Positions 22,560 to 34,157 of a stretch of 64,000 nucleotides of DNA are shown here, piece after piece. The notes under the pieces were generated by a model, which searched no databases, was not told the origin of the DNA, and saw only the letters and a list, made by a program, of their open reading frames with translations. Location of the stretch: the NCBI RefSeq assembly GCF_019703515.2, contig NC_059385.1:35971001-36035000 (forward strand), read 5' to 3'. Every line of letters begins with the position of its first letter. Positions within the stretch are counted from its first letter, which is position 1. The stretch comes from Myxocyprinus asiaticus (taxonomy: Eukaryota; Chordata; Actinopteri; Cypriniformes; Catostomidae). The translations under genes were made by a program, and so were the position numbers.

Positions 22560-23007
22560 CAGGTTACCCTCAGGGGAGAGTGGAGACTCCACCCTCAGGT
22601 GGTCCAGCTGATTTGGAGTCGATTCGACAGGCACAGGTGCACCTGTTCGCCTCCCAAGAATCCTCCCCACTGCCCGCTTTGGTACACCCTGACCGAGGTC
22701 CCCCTCAGCATAGACGCGCTGGCACACAGCTGGCCCCCTGGCATGCGCAAATATGTGTTTCCCCCAGTGAGCCTGCTTGCACAAACCATGTGCAAGGTCA
22801 GGGAGGGTGAGGAGCAGGTTCTCCTGGTAACACCCTACTGGCCCGCCCAGACATGGTGCTCGGACCTCACACTCCTCACGACAGCTCCCCCCTGGCCAAT
22901 TCCCCTGAGGAAGGACCTTCTTTCTCAGGGACGGGACACCTTCTGGCACCCGCACCCAGACCTCTGGAATCTCCATGTCTGGTCCCTGGACAGGACACGG
23001 AAGACCT
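22560..23007 (+). pseudogene. DIRS region between RNase H and recombinase
   Basis: An open frame (22599-23009) encodes VQLIWSRFDRHRCTC, LTEVPLSIDALAHSWPPG and the tail TPYWPAQTWCSDLTLLTTAP. DIRS elements have a methyltransferase-like or linker segment here; I could not see a clear methyltransferase motif. It ends at TAA 23007, just before recombinase sequence in another frame. Confidence 0.6.
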
Positions 23008-23997
23008 AAGCGGTCTACCATCTGCGGTGGTGGACACAATCACTCAGGCTAGGGCCCCCTCTACGAGGCGCCTGTATGCCTTTAAGTGGTGTCTGTTCGC
23101 TAAGTGGTGTCCTTCCCATCGGGAAGACCCCCAGAGATGCGCAGTCAGATCAGTGTTTTCCTTCCTGCAGGAGAGGTTGGAAGGGAGGCTGTCCCCTTCC
23201 ACCTTGAAGGTGAACATTGCCGCCATTAGCAGCACACCACGATGCAGTCGACGGCAAGTTCTTACTTACGACCTGATCATCAGGTTCCTAAGAGGCGCCA
23301 GGAGGCTGAATCCCTCCAGACCATGCTTCGTTCCCTCATCGGACCTCTGTAGTTCTTCAGGGTCTACAGAGAGCCCCCTTTGAGCCTTTGCAGTCAGCTG
23401 AGCGTAAGGCACTCTCCTTGAAGACTGCCCTCCTGACTGCGCTCACTTCCATCAAGAGGGTAGGTGACCTGCAAGCGTTCTCTGTCAGCGAAACGTACCT
23501 GGAGTTCGGTCCGGGTTACTCTCACATGATCCTGAGACCCTGACTGGGCTATGTGCCCAAGGTTCCCACCACCCCGTTAGGGACCAGGTGGTGAACCTGC
23601 ATGTGCTTCCCCAGAAGGAGGCAGACCCACCCCTGTCGTCGCTGTGTCCAGTGCGCGCTTTACGCATCTATTTGGATCGCACGCAGAGCTTTAGAATCTC
23701 TGAGCAGCTCTTTGTGTGCTTTGGTGCACAGCGGAAGGAAGCGCTGTCTCCAAGCAGAGGATCGCCCACTGGCTCATTGATGCCATAACTATGGCATATG
23801 TCACCCAGGACATGCCGCCCCCAGTAGGGCTACAAGCCCATGCTACCAGGGGTGTAGCGGCTCCCTGGGCCATGGCCAGGGGTGCCTCTCTAACAGACAT
23901 TTGCAGAGCAGCAGGCTGGGCAACACCCAACACCTGTGCAAGGTTCTACAACCTCCGGGTGGAACTGGTTTCGTCCCAGGTAGTGGCACGCAACTAA
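22998..23997 (+). pseudogene. DIRS tyrosine recombinase pseudogene
   Basis: Tyrosine recombinases cut and rejoin DNA through a covalent phosphotyrosine. The N-terminal core-binding part is at 23010-23230 (ARAPSTRRLYAFKWCLFAKW, LSPSTLKVNIAAISS). The catalytic end is at 23716-23997 (GLQAHATRGVAAPWAM, TDICRAAGWATPNTCARFYN), showing the H-x-x-R pair, the downstream Trp and the Tyr. The middle is in other frames with stops (for example after MILRP at 23541). The stop is TAA 23995-23997. Confidence 0.8.
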
Positions 23998-24275
23998 AGC
24001 GGATAAGCCCGGGATAGCTGGCTGGGTGTATCGCTTGCACATAGCGCCTTCCACTTCCCTTGGAGCTGAAGACGTGCGCCATTAATTCCCAGTAGTGTTC
24101 ACAAACTTTGTTCCCTGGATGACTTCCTCCGAGCCCTGTGGAAGTCGAGTTTTCGGAGAGACTCGCTGCCGGCCCAGTACACACGCTAATTAAGAGCCCT
24201 GTTCTGGGGTAGGTGCTCCGCATGTGGCAGTTCCCTGTAAGGCTAACCCCATGCGATCTATATCTTCCGAAAATA

Positions 24276-25198
24276 GGTGGGCTGAGACAAGGAAAAAAAG
24301 AGATAAATAAACATTTACTGTATGAAAACGCCTCCAGATTGGCTGAAGGATATGCTTGTAAAAACAGTGGAAGGGTGACCGACTGCAGATGATGCTGGCC
24401 CCCATATTGTACCTGTTCATTACAAGATGGGTCCAGGTCCCACAAGCAAAAATGTCCAGTGTATCCAGGAGCTTGCAGTCTGGATCCTTTGTTGCTGGGT
24501 TAGAGCTACCTCCCTAGTGACAGGTAGAAGGTACAGAGACATAGAGAACAAGCTCTCGGCACTTGTCATCTGTCCATTGTATTGAACAAAGACTTAATGT
24601 CCCTCAATATCAAGACCAGCACACACTTCAGGAAGGCCCCAAAGCAAAGCTAACTACATTTGATGGCAGTGAATATTGAAAGCCATTTCTCTTATCATTT
24701 GAACTGCACAACAGGATTCAAAGTTGAAGCAGAGTGGATGTTCCTTGCCTCAGCATTTTCAAAAGGAGTATACTCTCCTTGAGAGCATCCAATGCAACCC
24801 AGAGTTTTGCTTTTGATGAAGCCACACTTAGTCCCTTTGGGCAATACACCTCTTATGGCATGGTGAGAACCAAACATATTTTTGAAACACAGCAAACATC
24901 AAAAACTCAGCAACCCATAATACAGTGCATATACACATAAAGCCAGAATGGGTAATCTGCATGTGCCTGATACTTAACCCTGTTTTGTTGGCCCTGGATC
25001 CCTTGAGAACTACAAAAGTATATATCCATGCTAGCAGTGAGGGGGACCTGGTGCCCACCATAATTGTGAAGCAACAAGTGTTAGTATTACAAGCTCAGAA
25101 TACTGATGATTGGCATACCTGAGTATGCCAATACCTGAGGTGCTGCTTGCAGACACTGGACTTCACCCACAAAATAAAAACTGGAGCAGTTTAGTCTG
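24276..25198. other. Unassigned interval
   Basis: Past the DIRS similarity there is moderate-GC sequence without recognisable element ends. A plus-strand frame (24925-25122) encodes VICMCLILNPVLLALDP and DLVPTIIVKQQVLVLQAQN, which has a protein-like look, but I cannot assign a family. It may be an old exon, an old repeat or chance. Confidence 0.4.
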
Positions 25199-25201
25199 TT
25201 A

Positions 25202-25815
25202 TGGCACTTTTCCACTGCATGTTACGGTTCGTCTCGACTCAACTCTGCTCGCTTTACTTTTCTGAGCTTGCTTTTCCACTGCAGTTTAGTGCAGCCTCAG
25301 CGTGGGTGGGATTATAGGCTGATTGTCATAGTTGTGCCACCTCTACTGCCGTGACATCATCTTAAACGCGACACAAACACACAACAAAGGAGCAATGGAG
25401 GATATCGAAGGAATGGTGTTCTTGGTTCTCGGCATGTGGCTGTTCACAGCAAGATGACAAACTTTGTTTCAAAAGAGGCTGATGGCAGCAAGACAAAATA
25501 CCGCAAAAAAAATCAAAAACAGGAGAGTTTGGGAAATCATACACCAAAGCGCAGACGAGGACATCACTGTGTTAGCTCAAAGATGACACACGAGGGTAAG
25601 CTAACCTGCCATCTAGCTTATAGATTCTCTCTGACCAATCAGTGATCTGCAGGGTTTTGACGTCACATTTAGTATTGGCTCAGCTCGCTTGGAATCTCGA
25701 CCGAGGTGGTACTAAAAAAATTACCAGGTACCAGGTACTATCCACAGTGAAAAACCCCCAAAAAGCGAGCAGAGTCGAGTCGAGTCAAGCCGTACCATGC
25801 AGTGGAAAAGCCCTA
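25202..25815. mobile_element. Harbinger-type MITE with TTA duplication
   Basis: The left end TGGCACTTTTCCACTGCATG and the right end CATGCAGTGGAAAAGCCCTA form imperfect inverted repeats. TTA flanks both sides (25199-25201 and 25816-25818), as for PIF/Harbinger insertion. Further GTCGAGTC-type motifs lie just inside both ends. The 614-bp body has no transposase. The superfamily call depends on the 3-bp TSD. Confidence 0.65.
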
Positions 25816-25830
25816 TTAGTTGGATAGCAC

Positions 25831-25975
25831 TTGGATTCCAGGAGAAGACTTCTCAAGTCTATGCTGGAAGCACAAATCATCCCACCCTTTACCTCAGAGC
25901 AGGATTCACTGTTTGTAGTCTGTACAAGGTATGATGGAGTCCGCATGTGGGTTGATTACTGTTTCCTCAAAAAAG
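25831..25975 (+). pseudogene. Possible Ty3/gypsy RT fragment
   Basis: LLKSMLEAQIIPPFTSEQDS followed by LFVVCTRYDGVRMWVDYCFL resembles the start of Ty3/gypsy RTs (I-x-P-S-x-S, then KDG-x-x-R-x-C-V-D-Y-R). It is only about 45 codons long. LINE-like sequence follows within 50 bases. Weak call. Confidence 0.35.
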
Positions 25976-25999
25976 GTAGTATCATTTGGATGCACTATT

Positions 26000-27250
26000 T
26001 TCGACAGGAACCTGGCTTAAACTGTATGAATACATTAGCTTAAATAAGTCTACTACCCCAGGTTATTATTATAAACATGAGGTGTTTATAAACACAGACT
26101 TCCTTAGAGAATTTGTAGATTTTCCATTGTAGTTACAGTGGATAGAGCTTTAATTGTTGGTGACTTCAACATTCACATAGATAATAAAAATTATACATTG
26201 GGATTAACATTTAGCGATATTTTCAACTCTGTTGGGGTCAGACAAAATGTGACAGGACCAACTGATTGCCATAATCATATGCATATGCCCTCTCAGATTA
26301 TTACCTTGTCTCTTTATGTTGTGCTTAGTTTAGGCCACTCAATCAATAACATGTTATCGTTTAGGTAGAACTATTCTTTCGACCTCTAAAGATAGCTTCA
26401 CTAATAATCTTCCAGACCTGTCCCAAGTGCTTAGTATGCCAAAACGTTCAGAAGAACTTAATGTAGTCACAGAAAATATGGATGTAGTCTTCTCTGCCAA
26501 TCTACATTGTGTCACCCTCCATCGATTAAAGAAAGTTAAAGAGAACAACCCTGTATTGTGGTATAGTGATTGCGCTGATGCTCTTAAAAGAGCAGTTAGG
26601 AAAATGGAACGCAAGCTGAGGAGTACAAAATTAGAGGTGTTTCGCGGTGCGTGGAAGGATAGTGTCTGTTGCTACAAATAGGCTCTAAAAGCTGCCAGAT
26701 CTGCATATTTGAGCAAACTCATAGAAAATAACCACAACAATCTAAGGTGTTTATTACTATGTATAAATTGTACCGTGCAGTACCTTGGCCAAACTGACAA
26801 GGAAAAATGCTTCAACTGAACCCTCGCAGCACAGTAGTAATGACTATATGAATTTCTTTACAAATAAAATTGAGACCATAAGAAATACAATTTGAATTAT
26901 GCAACAGTCTGCAAAAGCACCTCAAAAGACAGTGTTGCATAGAATTACCAACACGCAACTTCAGTCCTTCGCTGTTATTGGTCAAGAAGAGCTAATAAAA
27001 CTTGGCAAAGCCATCAACCTGCAGGCTAGACTCAATATCAGCTGCTGAAAGAGGTGTTTTCTGTAGTCTCAGAACCTATTCTTAATATTAACTCCTCACA
27101 AAAAGAAGTGGATGAGAGCATTGATTGTGCTTTTACAAGTGTGAAAAATGGCTGGTCTTCCTCAAATAATGTAATTACTTCAGAAATCTTGTCCCAATTT
27201 TTATTGAAGGCCCTTAGTGGACTTTTAAATGGAAACAAAGTTCTAATGGA
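26000..27250 (+). pseudogene. LINE fragment (L2/CR1-like endonuclease and linker)
   Basis: Frames in order include PGYYYKHEVF-like sequence at about 26060, RALIVGDFNIHIDNKN (26141; GDFN nuclease motif), VGVRQNVTGPTDCHNHM, NPVLWYSDCADALKRAVRKM (26550) and NDYMNFFTNKIETIR (26840). This is the endonuclease-to-RT linker order of L2-type LINEs. RT similarity fades after about 27090. The copy is truncated at both ends and multiply broken. Confidence 0.7.
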
Positions 27251-27499
27251 CGGCTGAACATCAAAATGCCTTCATGCAGATAAATGCATGATGCACAATT
27301 TCCGGATATGCTGGATATAATTTATGCAAGCTCCTACCTCACCCCAGCCATACTGTGTAACCAGACGAAAGGTATTGGCTATTATATGATACACCCATCA
27401 ATTTTGTTAGTACATACTTTGCAAGATGTTCCTTTTCACATCCCCAAGATGGAGGGGCGCACAAGCTGAGGTGCAACTCCAGAGCCTAACAACAGTGCT

Positions 27500-27757
27500 A
27501 GTTTGTGTCTAGACTTGTACAGACAATTTATTGACTTTTTTATGTGAAAGTGTTTATACTATATATATATAATGTGTACATTTCCATTTCTTGTGTATTT
27601 ATTTACTGTGCCAACTGGTCATGTATGTCAAGTGTTGACCTTGCAAGATCTTACATGTAAAATGTTTCTGCATTGTGGCTCAAGAGACTTAGTGTTTGGT
27701 TTCTTCCCCTGCCTTGCACAATGGAAATGACAATAAAGCAACTTAACTTGACTTAAC
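27500..27757 (+). repeat. LINE 3' UTR-like tail
   Basis: Ends with GGAAATGACAATAAAGCAAC then TTAACTTGACTTAACAG, close to the tail of the LINE at 45.6-49.1 kb (GAAATGACAGTAAAAGCCAC then TTGACTTGACTTG). It is probably a 5'-truncated copy of a related LINE. The start is a guess. Confidence 0.55.
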
Positions 27758-27786
27758 AGCAAAGATCACAACCTTACTTTACCTTA

Positions 27787-28090
27787 TTCCTTATTAAACT
27801 CTCTGAAGAACGACTGGTGCACTGGCTGAAAGAGTTGCGCTAGTATGACATTGAGAAGAGAGCTGAACAATACCACCAAGTGCTTATGCAATGTCAAGTC
27901 ATTGTTTTTAGAATCCAAAAGAATGGGACTGCTGTCAGACAGGAAAGAATGTCTCTGATCTGCCATGCACAGGTTGTAAACAAATCAAAAGACTCCACGA
28001 GCAGGAGGAAAGTTGAGGAACATGTTAATGATGTGGTGCCAATAGTACAAAGGCACACTGTTTTCAATTGGTACCCACGGAACAACACTA
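27787..28090 (+). pseudogene. Unrecognised coding-like remnant
   Basis: One frame is open except for one stop and includes SEERLVHWLKELR, then YDIEKRAEQYHQ, then GTAVRQERMSLICHAQVV. The first part is loosely like the end of a gypsy RNase H, but the rest does not support that. No function is assigned. Confidence 0.3.
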
Positions 28091-28104
28091 TTTATCTATA
28101 TTTC

Positions 28105-28131
28105 TGTCTGTCTGTCTGTCTGTCTGTCTAT
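28105..28131. repeat. (CTGT)n microsatellite
   Basis: A run of seven or so CTGT units with minor change at its right end (CTATC). It lies in otherwise unremarkable sequence. Confidence 0.9.
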
Positions 28132-28487
28132 CATCTTACATACGTATGTATTTGCTCAATACCTGCTGTGGGTCATTTGGGTAAGAGGTAATATCCAGCA
28201 GCTGCTGCCAATGAATGAATAAAGGACATTTTGGAAGGAGAGGTGCAGTGTATACTTTATAAAAGCAGAAGACTAAGCTATTTAAAACTACTTATCCACA
28301 TATGGAGTCAATTTCACATGATGTTTTCACTAGGTCAAAATAAATTAAATAGACTAAAAATACACAGTCTTAAGTAGACAGCAAGATGCGCTGAGCTAAA
28401 TGGCTATTGGAACAAAAAAAAGCAGATAATACAAAATTATTTTCTGCTACTCATTTATCCAGGTACACTTGCCAAGCCTCATGTAGA

Positions 28488-28590
28488 AATCAATTCAAGT
28501 CATTTTTATTTGTATAGCGCTTTTCACAATACACATTGTTCAAAGCAGCTTTACAGAAAATCATGCTCTAATGTCTGAAGTGTGTTAAAT
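28488..28590. repeat. LINE/SINE 3' tail-like repeat
   Basis: Contains ATTTTTATTTGTATAGCGCT, then TTCACAATACACATTGTTC and AAAGCAGCTTTACAGAAAAT. This is a tail module common in fish LINE-related and SINE repeats. A related TTTATTTATATAGCTCC motif is in the L2-like LINE tail at about 14497. No coding sequence is attached. Confidence 0.5.
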
Positions 28591-28599
28591 TACTCATTA

Positions 28600-30020
28600 A
28601 GCATTTTCATTGGAAAATCATGCCTTACATTTTTTTGTAATGCAATAAAAATAAATAAAAATGAAGGAAATAGAATCTACTCATAAAAACACAATATAAA
28701 TAAAAACAATTCTTAAGGAGAATACCTACATAATCACCATAGCCTCTAATTTACCTCATTGCATGCCTTCTGCAGGATTTCAGCTACATATTACATTTCA
28801 CACTTAGACTTTAGCCAGCAAACTGCTTGTTGTGAATCAATCTGTGTGTGCGTGTGGCTGTAATAACAGTTGTTAACAGGCCTGTATCTCTCACAGCAAG
28901 TCATCTTCACTGGCTTTTACTGTGCTAGAGTGGCAGCCTCCTCCTCTTTAACCTCAACCAGCAAAGACTGTGGGTGACCATTGAGGAACAGCTAATGGCC
29001 CATTTAGTGTAGTGCTTCTGAGCTACAATTACCTTAATTATAGCAATTGGTGTTATACTTTATGTGTTGTTCACAGACATCTGTTGGTCTGTTGTCAGCC
29101 CCCCTTCACAAGCAAAGAATCCTGTCCAACGGCTGCTGTCCTTCTTTAACCACTTCAATGGACTTCTCCGTCCTTGTCTTTGCAACTGCCACACCACTGT
29201 GAAAAAGGCATACTTAGAATGTCTACACACTGCTGAGCTCTCAATGAAACCTGATAACTCCTGAAGACAGTTTTGCTGCAGCTACTCTTCTTTGTAAACT
29301 CTCACACCTCCCAGGCCTAATGTCGGCTAGATTACTGATTTTTAATAAAGGACTAGTCATGGCATCATTCCTAGCTATGGACCCAGGTTAGTTATGCTGA
29401 TATCATAAACTATATCAAGTTGTTAATGTTTACTCCAACTAACCATTAAAATGGTTGTTGTTCTCATTCTGGAATGCTCATATTGGTAGTTTTTACATAG
29501 CTTCTTATGGAGACCGAAACCAGTAAAAGAGGCCAGTGACAATTAAAATCATGACAGCACTTAGTGGTTTGTCAGGAAAACTATGGAAATAATCAGCCAA
29601 CCCAAAATCCATGATAGATCTATGTTATGTATTTTAGTTAGTTTTATGTGATTTGTTTAGCTAGTTATTTAAGATTTGTGTTATGTTTGTTTCAATCCTG
29701 TATTTATTGGTTATGACAATGTAGCAAGATGTCACCAGACATTAGATAGCCAGATAGGCTGTGCATGGAGTCCTACAGGTTGCATAATAGTTTGATATCA
29801 GAAAGTTATGACTGATGGTCTGAGTGTTGTTTTGTAAGTTAATATGGAATATTAAGATGGAAAAAAACATCAACCATTAACTTAACTTCTTGCAAGCACA
29901 GGAATACATTTGTCAAGCTGTAATGTAGTTAAAAATTCACATAAGTGTCTGGACATATTAAGCTTACCCTGGACTAAGCAAAACCCCTCCTTTGGCAGCA
30001 GCTTGTTCAGATGTTTACAG
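28600..30020. other. No gene or element recognised
   Basis: This AT-rich stretch has only short incidental ORFs. There are no recognisable terminal repeats or protein motifs. Confidence 0.5.
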
Positions 30021-30024
30021 TAGT

Positions 30025-30671
30025 TGGGTTTCCATCTAAAGGTTTTGCAATTTTTTAGCACATTTCTAAAAATTAGTCACTGCAACTCATTGCACGTTTC
30101 CATTCACTACACCATGAACATTTTCTTGAGGGAAACTGCCTTGTCATGATTGAGCAGCTAAACTCCATGATTCAGGGAGAGTTGTATTTACGGTATTGGT
30201 GCAATTGTATATCGTTTTATTAAATGCTGCCCAGAGAATGAGTGTAATATCTCATATGATGAGGACTGAAATGGCTTCCATACGCCACCAACATCTGTTT
30301 ACCTGGGAGCGCCCGCACTCAAAACTGTTCTGGCGGATTGTGAGGACCAGCTGTGGGCTAAACACTTCCCAATGCCAAGGGCTATGTTTAAAGAATTGTG
30401 TGCCAAGGTCGGACCTTTTGTTGGGCCAGTCACATCAAGGTCTGGCACCCATAATGTGCACAAATGGTCAAAACACGTCATTGTTTTGCAAATAAACAGT
30501 TTCCATCACCAAAATATGCATTTTTACTCTATAAACTCTAGAAAATCCACCACTGTCTAGTGCATAAATTTTTAAGCAAATTTTGAGAGTTTATGTTCAT
30601 ATCAAGCATTTTCATTTAGGGTTTCTTGAGTGCAAATTTCAAATTGACAAAAATTGTTGGATGGAAACCCA
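30025..30671 (+). mobile_element. Harbinger-like relic with TIRs
   Basis: Inverted ends TGGGTTTCCATC and GATGGAAACCCA enclose 647 bp. One plus-strand frame (within 30320-30500) reads EDQLWAKHFPMPRAMFKELC, resembling the N-terminal part of PIF/Harbinger transposases. No matching 3-bp duplication is visible. A short deleted copy is likely. Confidence 0.55.
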
Positions 30672-31012
30672 GCAAGTGTTTATTACATTAGTTATAGTTG
30701 AGTAATATGTATGACCTCTAGTGTATCCCCCACGTCCCAATCTCTCCAACCAATCTTGTGAATTTCATATTGTGTCCATACTTATCCCATCAGATTTTGT
30801 CATGTAGTTATCTACCACACCTCTCGCCCTTAAGACATGTCTGAACACTCATCTCAGCCTCTTCCCAGAAGACAGCACTCCATTTAAATAAATCTTACGA
30901 TTTTAATATGAAGACATCTCATTTAATTCAAAGATCGATAAGTGATAAAAGTAGAATTTTTGTCAACTGTTATACAAGACAATAGCAATCTGTCAAACAA
31001 GCTTCAAACCCA
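30672..31012. other. No feature recognised
   Basis: Short unique-looking interval between the Harbinger-like relic and the hAT target duplication. Nothing supported. Confidence 0.5.
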
Positions 31013-31215
31013 GTCACACTCAGGGTTGGGAGGGTTACTTTTTATGTAATCTGTTACATATTAATGATTACTTAAAAATAAATGTAATCCAATTACAGCA
31101 ATATGAAAGTAATGTAATCAGATGAGTTTTCATTACTTTTGGATTATCACAAGGGCACATATGTAAATAAAGTCAAGATAAAATCAGTATGGTCTCTTAA
31201 ACTTTAAATTATGCC

Positions 31216-31719
31216 TTGAATACAAACAGAACATGTTTGAGTAATATTATGAGTACTGTTTTAGCTGTTATTATGGAGTTTTATAAACTAGGTTCGGGAG
31301 GAGCAAATTCATTTAATCCGACCAATCACATTGCAAGAGTAAGCGTATATAAACAGCTGCTTACCTCTATGTGGCATCGAGTCTTCCGGCATTTGGCCCC
31401 GCCCATTGCCCATGAACAGATCCATGCTAGTTTCTCAGATCATCGGATGCAACTTCACTGCAAAGCATTCGCCTTCACCAGAGCAGCTCTTCCATCCAAA
31501 CAATCTCATTTTTCAACAGAAGCTGCCACAGCAGCTCATTTATTTTTTGTAGTGTTGACTGCTACAACGTTAAGCGCTATATTCTTACTCTGTCATTCTT
31601 TCTATGCTCCATTCGCCGAAGCAGTTTTTAGCATGAAGTTGCTTACGCAAACTGGCTGCTTTGGCACTGTATACATGCCAAACAACTCTCTATGTCTGCT
31701 CATATGTTCTTTTATCTAA
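31216..31719 (+). other. Unassigned 167-codon ORF
   Basis: An open frame beginning in hAT sequence and crossing the promoter-like motifs. The translation has no recognised domain. The region from SVYKQLLTSMWHRVFRHLAP to HRMQLHCKAFAFTRAALPS has no family resemblance that I know. Because it starts upstream of the apparent promoter it is probably not a real protein. Confidence 0.25.
31320..31356 (+). promoter_or_regulatory. Promoter-like CCAAT and TATA boxes
   Basis: CCAATCACA at about 31322 and TATATAAA at about 31346 are spaced as in a polymerase II core promoter. This position near the presumed start of the recombinase element resembles the TATA placement in DIRS copies. Inference from motifs only. 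Confidence 0.4.
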
Positions 31720-32964
31720 ACATTCCACCCGGAGCGGTCCATCGCATAAGCCTGTCTCTGTGAACAGGTGCTGCTCCAGCTTCCTGCCACTCGAGTTCTT
31801 TTACAGCTTCATTTGAACATGAGGGAAACAAAGATTAAATATTTAATTCAATCATCATTCCAATGCTCCCCAGCATTTCAATCTGGTTCTCCCGCACAGG
31901 TGATTCCTGTCAGCCTCATTACCTTGCCGCGCAGCTCGTTTAGGTATGATTCATTCAGCGATTCTGTTCGTCATCTTCTAACATGAATATTACGATTGTT
32001 CTCCCTTCAAAGTGCCCTTCGGAGTGCGATTTATTCCATTTGGAACACAGGGGAAATCATGTAACAACGAACTCCTTCCAATCGACCAATACTCTAATTA
32101 CAACTTCTTTTCAAACCAACGCAGATATTTTAGCGTGAGCTTGCTGCCGTGCAGCACTCACTCTGACCATTCCACAGCACACTGCAGTTATACACAGCAT
32201 CTGTCCGAACAGACACAAGCCGAATTCAGCTTTGCAAGAGACGGATCACGCGCCGCATCCCAACTCATTCATAATCATTCCGCAAACTCATCTCGCCTCT
32301 CAGAATTTGAGCTCGCCTCGCCTCACAGCCCCGATAACACGAAGCAAGCGCTGTTACAAACTTCCACTCATCTCCTGGCCTACACTATAACATGACTTTC
32401 CCTCCTCCCACCAGGACAAACGCTTCACGCAGGTAAAATCAATGATTCAGCTTGGCACCTTGCATTATACTCCAATATTTCAGTTTTTCTGTAGAATTTA
32501 TTACAAGTCATTAATATAAACAAGTTGTTTTATTCACCACACTACTGCAAATGGTGCTCTTATAGTATCTATTAAATCCAATTCTCAGGCAAAAGCTCCT
32601 ACAATTTCATATGTTCTCATCAAAACGAGACGAGTCACCCCGTGCCAATAATACAGAGTTATGAAATGACTCGCATTACGCTGGAAAACAATCTATAAAG
32701 CTCCAAACCATACGCTTGAGTTAATAAACATTAGACTACAGTATTCATATGGGCACTCAGTTTCAGGTGCCTTCTAATTTCATGAAAAACCAACTTTGTC
32801 TTTCGAATTATGTCGTTCATATGCACATGCAAGCATGTTTCCTGACATTGTTTTACATATGTTCCCGACATTTAATCTAGCAAACAATTATGTTCAGGTA
32901 TCTGCAGAAGCTACGTTTACCACGTTACCATGTTTTCTATTGGCTCAACACATCCTTAAGCAGC

Positions 32965-33315
32965 ACAAATGTGCTGTCAAGGTGCCGCAAGTGAGGCATC
33001 TTTCGGGCCGTGCGACTAAACCTCTCACTACACCGCAAACAGTGCAATGCGCTGTCCAAACGCAGCAACTGTGGCGTCTTTCGGGCCATGCGACAAACTC
33101 CCACTACACTGCAAACAGCGCATGTACTGCCCAAGCGCCACAACTGCAGTGTCATTCGGGCTGTGCAACCAAACTTCCTACTGAACTGCAAACAGTGCAA
33201 ATATGCTGTTCAAGCGCTGCAATCATAGCGTCTTTAGGGCCATACAAGAAACTCCCACTACACGGCAAACAGCACAAATGCGCCTTCCAAGCACCACAAC
33301 TGTTCATGTGCCACA
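32965..33315. repeat. Tandem repeat, 76-77 bp unit, about 4.5 copies
   Basis: Units start near 32966, 33044, 33120, 33197 and 33274. Each has a ...GCTGTCCAAGCGC...CAACTG...TTTCGGGCC...ACTACACTGCAAACAG... pattern with scattered substitutions. The unit length is not a multiple of three in all copies, so the 190-codon ORF across it (32796-33365) is probably incidental. The array lies in the leader of the recombinase element. Confidence 0.85.
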
Positions 33316-33729
33316 ATCGTGGCACATCATTCAGACCATACGTCTCAGCCTCCCTGACTCCGTAACCCATATTATGCCACTCATACCAAATTAATCATCA
33401 CCCACCTAGCAACTGACAACAGTCAGACTGTTTCAGGTCTTCCCTAAACAGTTCACCATAAGCCTGCATCTTCACGTCAATCAATTTCATTCGAACATAG
33501 CCTACCATACGCCCTCACGTCGAATGTCGTGCTAAACCCATTCGTACCGCAGAGTGAGTTCTTGCTTATTTGCAGCGTAAACTTTTCACACGAAAGCATG
33601 GGCTCTTCCTGTTAAACACAACGTGAGTCCGTGCTTGAGGATTCATCCCGTTCATCCTACCATCGCATGCTGTGCAGGCCCACACCTGCAGATCCAGCCG
33701 CTCGCAGCTTCAAGCGAGCTCAGTAAAAT

Positions 33730-34110
33730 TCAGCATAAACATTCTCATACGAATCGTATGCTCTCCCATTGAATGCTGTGTGGTCCCGGATTCAAGGATT
33801 CAGCCTGTTCATTTCACAAATGCCTGTGCAAATATGTATCCTGACATTGCCTCACATATGTTCCAGACTCCTTAGTTTTTCCACGCAACCTATTCTCTCT
33901 GCCAACATCCATCCCTCTACTTCTTCCTATCCATGGGCCACTAGAGCAGATTCCCACATGAGGCTGCCTCCACAGGAGAACCCTGCTCCAGACCCATTCC
34001 CCTGTTCACTTTATCCCCCTCCCTGCTATCATTTTAATCTCTCCTACTCCGGAACCATTTCCTGTGCGAGGCTGCCTCTGCAAGCGAACTTAGTCCCAAA
34101 TCCCTCCTCA
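33730..34110. repeat. Dispersed internal repeats in the recombinase element
   Basis: GAGGCTGCCTCCACAGGAGA (about 33960), GAGGCTGCCTCTGCAAGCGA (about 34069) and GAGGCTGCCTCCACTAGCAC (about 36120) are degenerate copies of one module. TCCTGACATTGCCTCACATA (about 33839) repeats TCCTGACATTGTTTTACATA (about 32840). These may be terminal or subterminal repeats of the element. Confidence 0.6.
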
Positions 34111-34157
34111 GCAAACCATAATTAAAGCAGAACACATTCCAGGCTCAAAAAACCATA

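Larger units (their letters stand above)
19829..24275 (+). mobile_element. DIRS-like retrotransposon, largest copy (C)
   Basis: Sequence homologous to copies B and F begins abruptly at 19829 (CATTTCAGCAGCTTC), so the 5' terminal repeat and TATA box are missing. It continues through a gag-like ORF1, RT, RNase H and tyrosine recombinase, then stops near 24275, before the internal complementary region. It is the only copy here with the enzyme genes. Stops and frameshifts occur in each. GC content is distinctly higher than in the flanks. Confidence 0.9.

Noticed and set aside
22998..23997. Phage or bacterial integrase
   Set aside because: The recombinase follows DIRS-type RT and RNase H in the same element, so it is the eukaryotic retrotransposon enzyme.
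32965..33315. CRISPR array
   Set aside because: The repeats are contiguous 76-77-bp units without spacers, in a eukaryotic genome.
32796..33365. A 190-codon ORF with a repetitive sequence
   Set aside because: It spans the 76-77-bp tandem array. Unit lengths change the frame between copies and no domain is recognisable, so it is probably incidental.
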